DNA of 40,568 nt, from contig JAJAYJ010000056.1 of assembly GCA_026786275.1 (NCBI GenBank), forward strand, positions 1-40,568, read 5' to 3'. Every line of letters starts with the position of its first letter. Positions within the stretch are counted from its first letter, which is position 1. The DNA is from Nocardioides sp. GTDB lineage: Bacteria; Actinomycetota; Actinomycetes; Propionibacteriales; Nocardioidaceae. This document shows positions 15,365-22,985 of the stretch, piece by piece. Both the position numbers and the translations under genes were made by a program. The notes under the pieces were generated by a model. It had not been told where the DNA came from, made no database searches, and worked only from the letters and a program-made list of their open reading frames with translations.

Positions 15365-16050
15365 GGCTCGTACCTCCCGGTCGGGTTCGGCGGCACGGCG
15401 GCGCCCAGGGAGCCGTCCTGACCGCCGAGGGGGTCCTCGAAGCTCGCCGGGGACGTGACGGTCGGCTGGCCGGGCATCCGTTCCTCCGCCAGGGTGGGCT
15501 CCAGGACCGATGCCGGCCCGACCGGAGGCACGACTGGGGTCGAGGCGGTGCCCGTGGGCCCGGTCACCGTCGTGGGACCGGTGCTGGTGGATGCTCCGTC
15601 CTTGGCACCGCGGGCCAGGCGGCCCACGACGACACCAGCAGCGAGTGCCCCCAGCAGGAAGGTGCCGGGGCGCTCGCGCGCGAAGCGGCGTACGTCCTGC
15701 AGGATCTCGGTCGGCTCGCGACCGTCGAGGTGTTGGCCCAGCGCACGGGTGCGCTCGGCCGCCTGACGGGCCAGGTCGCCGGCGAGGCCCGGTCCGGCGC
15801 CCTGGGACGCCATCGAGTCCAGGTCGTCGCTCACGGTGTGCAGGGTGCCGACCAGGCGGTCCCGCTGGGTCCGGGTCTGGTCGTCGACCTGGGTGCGGGC
15901 GTCGTGCATCAACCCGCGCGCCTGGCTCTTCGCCTCGGCCGCCACCGTGGCGGCCTCGTCCGAGGCGACGCCGGCGACGTGGCGGCCCTCGTCGGCCGCG
16001 ATGCCCGCAGCCTGCTGTGCTTGGTCCTGAGTACTGGGAGTCGTGGTCAT
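15361..16050 (-). CDS. Hypothetical helical membrane-anchored protein
   Basis: A 229-residue protein. The N-terminal 110 residues are Ala/Asp/Gln-rich and helical (QDQAQQAAGIAADEGRHVAG, AAEAKSQARGLMHDARTQVD), resembling LEA-like or apolipophorin-like coils. A segment DGREPTEILQDVRRFARERP then leads into one membrane helix (GTFLLGALAAGVVVGRLA). The C-terminal 80 residues are a Pro/Thr/Gly-rich, likely disordered tail. It is the first gene of the operon with the holin-like and DUF3618 proteins. All three combine amphipathic coils with a membrane helix, which suggests a membrane-associated stress assembly. ATG 16050 has a GGAGAG Shine-Dalgarno sequence and lies 34 bases after a SigB-type -10. 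No closer family assignment is possible from sequence alone. Confidence 0.8.
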   Translation of the reverse strand: MTTTPSTQDQAQQAAGIAADEGRHVAGVASDEAATVAAEAKSQARGLMHDARTQVDDQTRTQRDRLVGTLHTVSDDLDSMASQGAGPGLAGDLARQAAERTRALGQHLDGREPTEILQDVRRFARERPGTFLLGALAAGVVVGRLARGAKDGASTSTGPTTVTGPTGTASTPVVPPVGPASVLEPTLAEERMPGQPTVTSPASFEDPLGGQDGSLGAAVPPNPTGRYEP

Positions 16051-16083
16051 GGCTCTCCTTGCTCGGTAGGGGTCTGCGCGCCG

Positions 16084-16108
16084 GTACCCGGACCGTTCCG
16101 TCCCAAGC
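16084..16108 (-). promoter_or_regulatory. SigB-type promoter candidate for envelope operon
   Basis: On the minus strand GCTT (16108-16105), a 15-base spacer and GGGTAC (16089-16084) match GNNT-N14-16-GGGTAY. The predicted start site is near 16077, giving a leader of about 27 bases with a Shine-Dalgarno sequence before ATG 16050. Confidence 0.55.
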
Positions 16109-16236
16109 GCCCAGGCGCACGATGCCGCGAGATATCACCCCCGCGGGTGGGACTCCGGTCTTCCACCTACCGGGGTGGCTGTTCGGCGGGCCGGCGGGCG
16201 GTGGACAGAGGGCACCCACGGCGAAAGAGAGGTCCG

Positions 16237-16953
16237 ATGGACCCGACCGGACCCACCCAGGAAGCGGCGGACGAGCACGGCCCCTTCAGCTACGAGGGCA
16301 AGAGCCTGCTTCCGCGTCTGGCCGCGTTCGCCGAGGAGGTGCAGCACCAGATCCCCTCCCTGGTGGGGTTGAGCCTGTCGCTGGTGGACATGGGTGTGAC
16401 GTTCACCTTCGTGGCCTCCGAGCGACGGATCGCCGTCCTCGACGCGATGCAGCACGCCGACCACGGACCCTGCGTCGACGCCGTCGACGCCGTCGACGCG
16501 CGGGAGGTGGTGGCGTTCACCTCGGCCGAGCACGGCGCGGGCGAGGACCGGTGGCGGCTCTTCGTCCGGGCCAGCCAGGCCCACGGGGTGGCGACCACCT
16601 TGTCGTTGCTGCTGGTCCGCGACGGCGCGGTCCTGGGCAGCTTCAACCTGTACGCCGCCTGGGAGCACGCGTTCGACGCTCACCACGACGAGCTCGCCCA
16701 GGTGCTCGGCGCGTGGGCGGGCGGCGCGGTCACCGACGCCGACCTTTCGTTCTCGAGCCGTGACGTCGTGGCCCGGGCCCCGGCGATCCTGCGCGGAGCC
16801 ACCCGGATCCTGGTGGCCCGGGCCCTGCTGGTGAAGCTGCGCGGCATCGAAAAGGACGAGGCCGAGCGCCGGCTCCGTGACACCGCCGTGCTGGCCGGCA
16901 TCCCTCTCGACGCCGTCGTCGACACCGTCATCGACGTGCTCGGAGCCGACTGA
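16237..16953 (+). CDS. GAF domain protein with C-terminal ANTAR-like region
   Basis: A 238-residue cytoplasmic protein. Residues about 25-165 form a GAF-like sensor (PSLVGLSLSLVDMGVTFTFV, GPCVDAVDAVDAREVVAF, GSFNLYAAWEHAFD). Residues about 185-235 (GATRILVARALLVKLRGIEK, DEAERRLRDTAVLAGIPLDA) have the three-helix spacing of an ANTAR RNA-binding domain, though the usual conserved residues are weak. GAF-ANTAR proteins bind paired stem-loops in mRNA leaders to antagonise termination. The CVDAVDAVDA segment comes from a short repeat of gccgtcgac. ATG 16237 follows a GAGAGG ribosome-binding site. It diverges from the envelope operon, sharing a 186-base spacer, and has a hairpin terminator downstream. 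Confidence 0.72.
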   Translation: MDPTGPTQEAADEHGPFSYEGKSLLPRLAAFAEEVQHQIPSLVGLSLSLVDMGVTFTFVASERRIAVLDAMQHADHGPCVDAVDAVDAREVVAFTSAEHGAGEDRWRLFVRASQAHGVATTLSLLLVRDGAVLGSFNLYAAWEHAFDAHHDELAQVLGAWAGGAVTDADLSFSSRDVVARAPAILRGATRILVARALLVKLRGIEKDEAERRLRDTAVLAGIPLDAVVDTVIDVLGAD

Positions 16954-16974
16954 GCCTGACTGCGGCACGGCGTC

Positions 16975-16998
16975 GAGCCCGGACCCGAGCCCGGACCC
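16975..16998. repeat. 12-bp direct repeat
   Basis: GAGCCCGGACCC occurs twice in tandem (16975-16986, 16987-16998) between the GAF gene and its terminator hairpin. Confidence 0.55.
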
Positions 16999-17036
16999 GA
17001 GGTCGGGCCGGGCCAGGACAGCTCGGCCCGGACCTC
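16999..17036 (+). terminator. Hairpin terminator after GAF gene
   Basis: GAGGTCGGGCCG (16999-17010) pairs with CGGCCCGGACCTC (17024-17036), leaving a single bulged base and a 13-base loop. It lies about 46 bases after the GAF gene stop. Confidence 0.55.
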
Positions 17037-17094
17037 CGGGCCCGTGGCGGGTCGCATGTGATTTATGGGGCTGATGTGGCTCACACTGGAGCGC

Positions 17095-18831
17095 ATGCCC
17101 CTCGAGCCCGTGGACCGTCGCCCCTTCCTCAAGGCCTTCGCCGGGGGTGCGGCGGCCCTCGCGGTCGTGGGAGGCGCTTCCCGCGTCTTCCTCAACCCCG
17201 ACGGCTCACCGGTGGGGCCCACCGGGCTGCCGGGCCTGCAGCTCTCGGCGGAGTCGGGCTCCGACGTGGACTCGCTCCACGTCATCCTGGGCGACGAGCT
17301 GCTGCCGGCCGCGGGACGCGGTCGCTGGCGCTCCGCGCGGTTGCCCACCTCCACCCACTCCATGGTCGCCTTGACCTGGACGGAGCCCGCGCCCACCCCG
17401 CTCGTGCACGTCCGGTCCCGGGTCTCCGGTGAGTGGGGGCCCTGGATGCGGCTGCCGGCGCTGCACGACGTGGCCGACCCGGACTCCGGTGAGGCGACCG
17501 ACGTCAGCGGTACCGACCTGGTGTGGATCGGGCGGGCCGACGGCATCCAGGTCCAGGTCCGTGGCAAGCGACCCGACGACCTGCGGCTGCTGCTGCTGCA
17601 CCCTCGGCCGCACGCCCGGGACCGGACCGCCGGCAAGGCGGCGCCCACGCTGCTGCGCCGGCGCGCCGGTGCGGTGCTCAGCACCCCCGAGATCCTGAAC
17701 CGGACCGCCTGGGGAGCCGACGAGTCGTGGCGTGGCAAGCCGACGTACATCGAGACCATCGACCAGGTGCACGTGCACCACACCGTGACCCGCAACGACT
17801 ACACGCCCGAGGACGTGCCCGCCCTGATCCGCGGCATGTACAGATACCACACCAAGACCCTGGGCTGGTCCGACATCGGCTACAACTTCCTGGTCGACCG
17901 CTTCGGCCGGACCTGGACCGGCCGGGCCGGCGGGGCGTCGCGGTCCGTCCGCGGGGCGCACACGCTCGGCTTCAACGCCCGATCGACGGGGGTCTCGGCG
18001 ATCGGCAACTACGACCAGGTGACCCCGTCGGGCGCGACCCTGGACGCGATCGCCGCGGTGGCCGCGTGGAAGCTGGATCTCTTCGGCCGTGATCCCCTCG
18101 GCACCACCACCGTCGTCTCCGAGGGCAGCGACCGCTTCCGGGGCGGGAAGAGCGTGAGCCTGCCCGTGATCGACGGGCACCGCGACACCAACCAGACGTC
18201 GTGCCCCGGCAGCCTGCTGTACGCCGCCCTGCCGGACATCCGCCAGCGGGCCCGGACCCGGCTGGACCAGGCCACCGCTGCTGCGCAGGCCCCGGTGGCG
18301 GTCGTCCGCGCGACCGCGGTGGCCGGTGCGGCCGTGATGGGTCAGAGCCTCACCGTGACCCCGGGCGCCTACACGCCGGGCGACGCGGTCGCCTCCTACG
18401 CCTGGACCTGCGACGGCGTCGCGGTCCCCGGCGCCACGGGGTCGAGCTACCAGGTCGGTGCAGCCGACGTGGGTCGCGTGCTGGCGCTGGTGGTGACCGC
18501 GGCTCGAGCCGGCCTGGCCAGCGGCACCGAGACCGTGGCTGCCGGCGGTCCGGTCACGGCCCCGCCCGTGATCACGATCGAGCCGGTCGGTCGCCGTCGC
18601 AAGGCCGTCGTCCGCGTCCGGGTGGCCGCTCCCGACGGCACCGGGCTGCCGGTGACCGGGCAGGTCGTGGTGGGCAGTCGCTCCCGCAACAAGACCCTGA
18701 CCCTGGTCGACGGCCAGGCCAGGACCCGGTTCACGCGGCTGAGACCCGGCCGGCACCCGGTGAAGGTCGACTACTCCGGCGGCGGGCTGCTGCTGCCGGC
18801 GCGGGCCCGCGCCTCGGTCAGGGTGTCCTGA
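17095..18831 (+). CDS. Tat-exported N-acetylmuramoyl-L-alanine amidase (PGRP/Amidase_2)
   Basis: A 578-residue secreted cell-wall amidase that should cleave the bond between muramic acid and L-alanine in peptidoglycan. The N-terminus has a twin-arginine signal (DRRPFLKAFAGGAAALAVVG). An N-terminal beta-rich region is followed by the PGRP/Amidase_2 domain (about 205-400). Its zinc ligands are visible as the histidine of VHVHHTVTRND, the histidine of IDGHRDTNQ and the cysteine of TSCPGSL, with DIGYNFLVDRFG between them. The C-terminal part holds an Ig-like or cell-surface repeat (SYAWTCDGVAVPGATGSSYQ) and a final beta-sandwich. ATG 17095 has GGAG three bases upstream and puts the twin arginines near residue 8; ATG 17065 would add ten residues and cannot be excluded. 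Confidence 0.88.
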   Translation: MPLEPVDRRPFLKAFAGGAAALAVVGGASRVFLNPDGSPVGPTGLPGLQLSAESGSDVDSLHVILGDELLPAAGRGRWRSARLPTSTHSMVALTWTEPAPTPLVHVRSRVSGEWGPWMRLPALHDVADPDSGEATDVSGTDLVWIGRADGIQVQVRGKRPDDLRLLLLHPRPHARDRTAGKAAPTLLRRRAGAVLSTPEILNRTAWGADESWRGKPTYIETIDQVHVHHTVTRNDYTPEDVPALIRGMYRYHTKTLGWSDIGYNFLVDRFGRTWTGRAGGASRSVRGAHTLGFNARSTGVSAIGNYDQVTPSGATLDAIAAVAAWKLDLFGRDPLGTTTVVSEGSDRFRGGKSVSLPVIDGHRDTNQTSCPGSLLYAALPDIRQRARTRLDQATAAAQAPVAVVRATAVAGAAVMGQSLTVTPGAYTPGDAVASYAWTCDGVAVPGATGSSYQVGAADVGRVLALVVTAARAGLASGTETVAAGGPVTAPPVITIEPVGRRRKAVVRVRVAAPDGTGLPVTGQVVVGSRSRNKTLTLVDGQARTRFTRLRPGRHPVKVDYSGGGLLLPARARASVRVS

Positions 18832-18878
18832 CCGGTCCCTTGACCGGTCCCGTGCCCGGTCCCGTGCCCGGTCCCGTG
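18831..18878. repeat. 12-bp tandem repeat after amidase gene
   Basis: Four copies of a 12-base unit (A/C)CCGGTCCC(G/T)TG run from 18831 to 18878, with degenerate copies to about 18900. The array fills the gap between the convergent amidase and lipoprotein genes and starts at the last base of the amidase stop codon. Confidence 0.7.
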
Positions 18879-18896
18879 CCCGGCTCAAGGCCCGGT

Positions 18897-19679
18897 TCAG
18901 TACGCGGCGACCTTGGCGACACCCGCGGTGAGCAGCTGGGCCAGCACCTCCTGGTCGATGGCGGCACCGGTCAGGGCGCTGCCGGACGCGATCACCGAGA
19001 CGCCGCGCAGCTCGGCGGCGTACACCACGGTCTCGACCGTCTGCTGCTGAGGGCCGAGCGAGACCGTGACCGACGTGCTCAGCGCCCGGGCCTCGTCGGC
19101 CTCGACGTCAGGCTCGGGCAGCACCTCGAGGGTGGCGTCGCCGGTCAGGTCGGAGCCGTCCGGTCCGGTCAGGCTGAACGTGAAGGAGGCGCACCGCTCG
19201 GCGAGCTCGTCGATGTCGACGTCCTGCTCGATCGCGGGCGACACGGCCGCCACGACGGTGCTCTGGGTGGCGGGGTCGTTCGCGATCGCGACCCCGGACT
19301 GGGAGAGGTCTGCTCCCTGGGTGGCTTGCGAGGCGTTCCCGCACTCCGCCGGGGAGTACCGGGCGCCGGCGAGCGCGCCGCCCACCGCGTCGTTGCCCTG
19401 CTCCAGCGCCCCCGGGGGCAGCTCGGCGTACTCGTAGGGCGCCGGGAAGTCGGCGGCACCCAGCGCCAGGGTCTTGACCTGGTCGGCCGGGATGTCGTCG
19501 CCCGAGCCGGCGTCGGCGTCCTCGGAGGGCGCTGCGGACGCGCCCTCCTCCTGCGTCGTCGCCGACGACGCGGCCACGGACGGCTCGCTCTCGTCGGTGG
19601 CGCGGCCCTCGTCCGTCGACGAGCAGGCGGTGAGGAGGAGGCTGGTGGTCAGGACGAGTGCCGCGGTGGTGCGTCGCAC
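18897..19679 (-). CDS. Hypothetical lipoprotein
   Basis: A 260-residue exported lipoprotein. The signal peptide (RRTTAALVLTTSLLLTAC) ends in a lipobox LTAC with the lipidated Cys19. An acidic Ser/Glu/Asp-rich linker of about 45 residues precedes a folded domain of about 190 residues (from ADQVKTLALGAADFPAPYEY). That domain has two cysteines, in SPAECGNASQ and LAERCASFTF, that may form a disulfide. The architecture resembles the sensor-domain or LppX/PknH-like lipoproteins of actinobacteria, but I cannot assign a family. GTG 19679 is chosen because GGGAG lies six bases upstream and the signal peptide starts there; the longer in-frame start at 19742 would add an Arg-rich stretch. Confidence 0.83.
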   Translation of the reverse strand: MRRTTAALVLTTSLLLTACSSTDEGRATDESEPSVAASSATTQEEGASAAPSEDADAGSGDDIPADQVKTLALGAADFPAPYEYAELPPGALEQGNDAVGGALAGARYSPAECGNASQATQGADLSQSGVAIANDPATQSTVVAAVSPAIEQDVDIDELAERCASFTFSLTGPDGSDLTGDATLEVLPEPDVEADEARALSTSVTVSLGPQQQTVETVVYAAELRGVSVIASGSALTGAAIDQEVLAQLLTAGVAKVAAY

Positions 19680-19799
19680 GGGGGTCTCCCTCGAGATCGG
19701 ACCGCGCCGAGATCGCCCGCGGTGTCGCCGCCACTGTGCCATCCCCGCGCCTGCCTCAGGCCACGAAACCTGCAGCGCGGTCCGTCGGTCCGCCGGACG

Positions 19800-21323
19800 T
19801 CAGCGCGCGGGCCAGAGCAGCCGACGCTCCGGCTCGGGGTCGCGCAGCACCTCGCCGTCGTGGTGGCCGCCGAAGCGACGGGTGTGCCGCTCGGGGCCGT
19901 ACGCCGGCCAGCCGGGGTCACCGTCGGTGACGAAGCGGACCCACGCCCGGTGCATGTCGTCGGCCAGCGCCTGCGGCGGGTCCTCGCCCAGCAGCGCGCG
20001 ACCCTCGGGCACCGCCAGGGTGTCGAAGGTGAACCCGATCTCCAGGGCGTGGCAGGACCCGAGCACGCCCCCCATGACCGGTGTGGGCCAGCCGAACTCG
20101 TAGACGTGGGTGTCCTGGCCGAGCGCCAGCCGGGCCTCGGCCAGCCGCAGCGCGGGCAGCCGGAAGAACCAGTCGCTCAGTCCGGCCACCATCACGTCGC
20201 CGGGCTGGGTCGAGCCGGTCCGCTCGACGTAGGTCTCCCAGGCTCCGTCCTCGGCCCCGAGGACCGCGAGCACCAGCCGCACCCTCTCCTCCTCGACGGC
20301 GTCGATCACCGGGTGCAGGAACAGGGCGTGCTCGTGGTCGTTGGAGCCGACCAGGACGTCGACGTCGGCTCCGTCGCCCGCGGCGATCACGGCGTGTGGC
20401 AGCCCGGGCAGGGACTCACCGTCGACGACGGGCTCGAACAGCATCATGTTGGTGGCCACCTCGCCCCACTTCGCCGGGTCCGGGTCGAGACCGACCTGCA
20501 GCACGAGGCTGTTGTGGGCCGCCAGCAGGTCCTCGAGGGGCACGCCGGCGAACGCCGTGGCGCTCGGCTCCACGCCGAGCAAACCGGCCAGCGCGGCGCT
20601 GATCTTGTCGGCGGTGCCGGTGCTGACCGCGTGGTGCCCAGCGCCGCTCTGCGCGATCACCCGGTGGAACAGGCCGCGGGCGGCCGGCATCGCGCTCAGC
20701 GTGGTCACGCCCATCGCGCCCGCGGACTCGCCGCAGATCGTGACCCGCTCCGGGTCGCCGCCGAAGGCCGCGATATTCTTGCGGACCCAGGCCAGGGCCG
20801 CGACCTGGTCGAGCAGGCCCCGGTTGTCCGGGGCGCCCGCGAGCCGGGCGAACCCATCGACCCCGAGCCGGTAGTTCACGCTCACCGCAACCACGCCGTC
20901 GCGCGCGAACGCCGCGGCGTCGTAGACCGGCACCGCGTTGGAGCCGTTCTGGAACGACCCGCCGTGGATCCACACGAACACCGGCCGTCCCGGTCCACCC
21001 TCTCTTTCCGGAGCCGCCTCGAGGGCCACCTCGGGCGTCCAGACGTTGACGTGCAGGCAGTCCTCGCCCACCACCACCGGCTCTGGCAGCAGGTGGGCGA
21101 CCACGGCGCGGTACGGCGGCTTGGGTGCGGTCGGACCCAGCACGAGGCAGTCGCGGACCTCGGTCCACGGCTGCGGTGGCGCAGGCGGGGCGAAGCGCAG
21201 CGGGCCGAACGGCGGCGCGGCGTACGGCACGGCGAGGAAGACGGCGACGCCGGCCTCGGTGCGGCCGCGCACGGGACCGGCGGTGGTGGTGACGACGGGG
21301 TCGGTCGCAGCGGTGGGCGTCAT
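19800..21323 (-). CDS. Type-B carboxylesterase/lipase
   Basis: A 507-residue alpha/beta hydrolase of the type-B carboxylesterase family, hydrolysing carboxylic esters. Family signatures are EDCLHVNVWTP near residue 90, the oxyanion-hole loop VWIHGGSFQNGS near 118-128, and the nucleophile elbow ICGESAGAMG with Ser200. The likely catalytic histidine is in GSCHALEIGF, and the acidic residue is in the SNDHEHALFLHP region. No signal peptide is present, so it is probably cytoplasmic. Length agrees with bacterial para-nitrobenzyl-esterase-like enzymes. The substrate is unknown. It is transcribed alone, with a terminator hairpin from the next upstream gene at 21416-21447. Confidence 0.93.
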   Translation of the reverse strand: MTPTAATDPVVTTTAGPVRGRTEAGVAVFLAVPYAAPPFGPLRFAPPAPPQPWTEVRDCLVLGPTAPKPPYRAVVAHLLPEPVVVGEDCLHVNVWTPEVALEAAPEREGGPGRPVFVWIHGGSFQNGSNAVPVYDAAAFARDGVVAVSVNYRLGVDGFARLAGAPDNRGLLDQVAALAWVRKNIAAFGGDPERVTICGESAGAMGVTTLSAMPAARGLFHRVIAQSGAGHHAVSTGTADKISAALAGLLGVEPSATAFAGVPLEDLLAAHNSLVLQVGLDPDPAKWGEVATNMMLFEPVVDGESLPGLPHAVIAAGDGADVDVLVGSNDHEHALFLHPVIDAVEEERVRLVLAVLGAEDGAWETYVERTGSTQPGDVMVAGLSDWFFRLPALRLAEARLALGQDTHVYEFGWPTPVMGGVLGSCHALEIGFTFDTLAVPEGRALLGEDPPQALADDMHRAWVRFVTDGDPGWPAYGPERHTRRFGGHHDGEVLRDPEPERRLLWPAR

Positions 21324-21415
21324 GTCAGCATCATCACCGATGCGTGCGCGGGCCGGTGGGCGGGCCCGGCGGCCCCTGCGTCACGACGTGCATGCGGACC
21401 GGGCGAGCAAAGCCG

Positions 21416-21447
21416 ACGGGCGGCCGCCCCGCAGGACGGCCGCCCGT
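21416..21447 (-). terminator. Hairpin terminator of membrane protein gene
   Basis: ACGGGCGGCC (21416-21425) and GGCCGCCCGT (21438-21447) form a perfect 10-bp stem with a 12-base loop. It lies about 30 bases downstream of the stop of the gene at 21476-22099. Confidence 0.7.
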
Positions 21448-21475
21448 GGCGGTGGTGCTGGTGAAGTGCTGGTGG

Positions 21476-22099
21476 TCAGCGGTGTGCGGCGCGGTCCACC
21501 TTGTCGTGGTAGCGGTGACCGATGATCCCGCCCAGCACGGCTCCGAGGAGCGTGAGCACGAGCACGGCCGCGGCCGTGATCAGTCCGCCGATGCCGGCCT
21601 CGTCGAGCGAGACCGGCAGACGCGGCAGGTCGACCCGGTCCAGGATGTTGTACTCCGATCCGAAGAGGGCGCCCAGACCCAGGGCGACCACCGTCACCAG
21701 CAGGCCGAGGACCCACACGCCGACGCCCTGACGGGCGCCGTCGAAGCGCGACATCCGGCCGGCGACGTACCCGCCGGTGTAGTAGGCCAGGGTCAGCACG
21801 ACGAGCAGGACCACGCCCGCGGCGATGCCGATGGTTCCGGCGGAGCGTTCTGCGTCGTCCTGGGTCACCGAGACCTGGGAACCGACGGCGGCCAGGACCG
21901 CACCGACGATGCTGGTGAGCAGGATCGCGACGGCGATCGCCACCAGCCAGCCGAAGAACGCGGCCCCGATGTTGAGCCCACCGAAGCGGTCCCGGGCCTC
22001 GCTGTCGTCGTGGAGCACGGGGCCGCTGTCGTCGTGGAGCACGGGGCCGTTGGTGGCCTGGTGATCGGTTGCCTCGTGATCGGGGTGTCGTCGAGCCAT
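21476..22099 (-). CDS. Hypothetical four-helix membrane protein
   Basis: A 207-residue integral membrane protein. A His/Asp-rich hydrophilic N-terminus contains an 8-residue duplication (GPVLHDDS twice, from a 24-base repeat near 22005-22055). Four hydrophobic segments follow: AAFFGWLVAIAVAILLTSIV, TIGIAAGVVLLVVLTLAYYT, GVWVLGLLVTVVALGLGALF and GLITAAAVLVLTLLGAVLGG. The loop GGYVAGRMSRFDGARQG recurs in actinobacterial membrane proteins of unknown function. GAGGAGG lies nine bases before ATG 22099. It sits next to the mechanosensitive channel gene on the same strand, with a 92-base gap. Confidence 0.82.
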   Translation of the reverse strand: MARRHPDHEATDHQATNGPVLHDDSGPVLHDDSEARDRFGGLNIGAAFFGWLVAIAVAILLTSIVGAVLAAVGSQVSVTQDDAERSAGTIGIAAGVVLLVVLTLAYYTGGYVAGRMSRFDGARQGVGVWVLGLLVTVVALGLGALFGSEYNILDRVDLPRLPVSLDEAGIGGLITAAAVLVLTLLGAVLGGIIGHRYHDKVDRAAHR

Positions 22100-22191
22100 G
22101 GTGTGACCTCCTCAGGTCGGGCGTGATGTGCCGTACAGCAGGTTAGGGCCTGCGTCGGTGCTGCCTCGGTACTGCGTCAGTCGGTGGTGGC

Positions 22192-22926
22192 TCAGTACTG
22201 GCTGCGGGCCTGGTCGGCCTGGACCTGGGCCCTGTCCGAGCCGGTGGCCAGGTCGTCCTTGACCTGGTCCTTGTGCTGCTGGCCCTTGCGGTAGGCGTCC
22301 TCCAGGAGGCGCTCGGCGACGCCGCGGCCGCCCAGGCCGAAGGCGAGCGCCAGGCCGAGGGCGAGAGCGCCCATGGTGGCCGCGAAGGCGATCGTGACGA
22401 TCTCCTCGGCGATCTTGAGCTGGTTGAGGATCATGAACATGGCGATGACCATGACGATGGCCGGCACGACGGTGGCGACGATCTTGCCGGTCGGGGTGTC
22501 CCCCATGACCTGGGTGACGCCGGGGGCGATGGCGCCGGCCACGAGGGCCGCGGCGACGAAGATGACGATGGCGACGATCACGTTGGGCAGGTAGGCCAGC
22601 ACCTGGTTCATGAACGTGGTGACGGCCGGGATCTTGAGGGCGCCGATGGCGCTGGTCAGGAAGAACACGAAGATCAGGAAGAAGACGACCTTCGCGATGC
22701 CCTTGCTGGGGCTGGCGCCGGGCAGCACCTTCTCGACGTACCGGTTGGCGTCGGAGTCGTGCAGGTGCCGGTCGAGGCCGACCTTCTGCAGGAGCTTGGT
22801 GACGATCCCGGCCACGACCTTCGCGACGACGTAGCCGACAAGCAGGATGACGAGGAAGGCGAGCAGGTTCGGCAGGAACCCGATCGCGGTGTCCAGGGCG
22901 TTACGGAAGCTGTCTTGGATGCGCAT
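22192..22926 (-). CDS. Small mechanosensitive ion channel-like protein (TM-helix repeat family)
   Basis: A 244-residue membrane protein of the MscS-related TM-helix/CmpX-like family. The opening helix FLPNLLAFLVILLVGYVVAK and a second similar unit FMNQVLAYLPNVIVAIVIFV show the duplicated family repeat. A further membrane helix and a glycine-rich pore-like segment (FAATMGALALGLALAFGLGG) come before a charged cytoplasmic tail. It lacks the large C-terminal beta domain of MscS, as expected for this family. These proteins are linked to osmotic or membrane-tension responses. ATG 22926 has no Shine-Dalgarno sequence. A TACGCT -10-like hexamer 13 bases upstream suggests a very short leader. An inverted repeat upstream is a candidate TetR operator. 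Confidence 0.88.
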   Translation of the reverse strand: MRIQDSFRNALDTAIGFLPNLLAFLVILLVGYVVAKVVAGIVTKLLQKVGLDRHLHDSDANRYVEKVLPGASPSKGIAKVVFFLIFVFFLTSAIGALKIPAVTTFMNQVLAYLPNVIVAIVIFVAAALVAGAIAPGVTQVMGDTPTGKIVATVVPAIVMVIAMFMILNQLKIAEEIVTIAFAATMGALALGLALAFGLGGRGVAERLLEDAYRKGQQHKDQVKDDLATGSDRAQVQADQARSQY

Positions 22927-22935
22927 AAGAGGAAC

Positions 22936-22982
22936 TTACAGCGTAAATTCTCACGGGAATTACCCCCCTAACGGTGTAATTC
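22936..22982. promoter_or_regulatory. Candidate TetR operator/promoter between tetR and channel gene
   Basis: In a 59-base AT-rich spacer, GAATTAC (22957-22963) and GTAATTC (22976-22982) form perfect 7-bp arms 12 bases apart. A smaller palindrome TTAC-AGC-GTAA lies at 22936-22946. On the minus strand TACGCT overlaps the small palindrome and could be the -10 of the channel gene. Repression by the adjacent TetR protein is an inference. Confidence 0.5.
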
Positions 22983-22985
22983 GGA

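Noticed and set aside
18201-21464. Very long plus-strand open frame (over 1,000 codons) antisense to the lipoprotein and esterase genes
   Set aside because: It has no domain motifs, is rich in Arg/Gly/His and runs across several real genes. It results from GC-rich third positions of the opposite strand.
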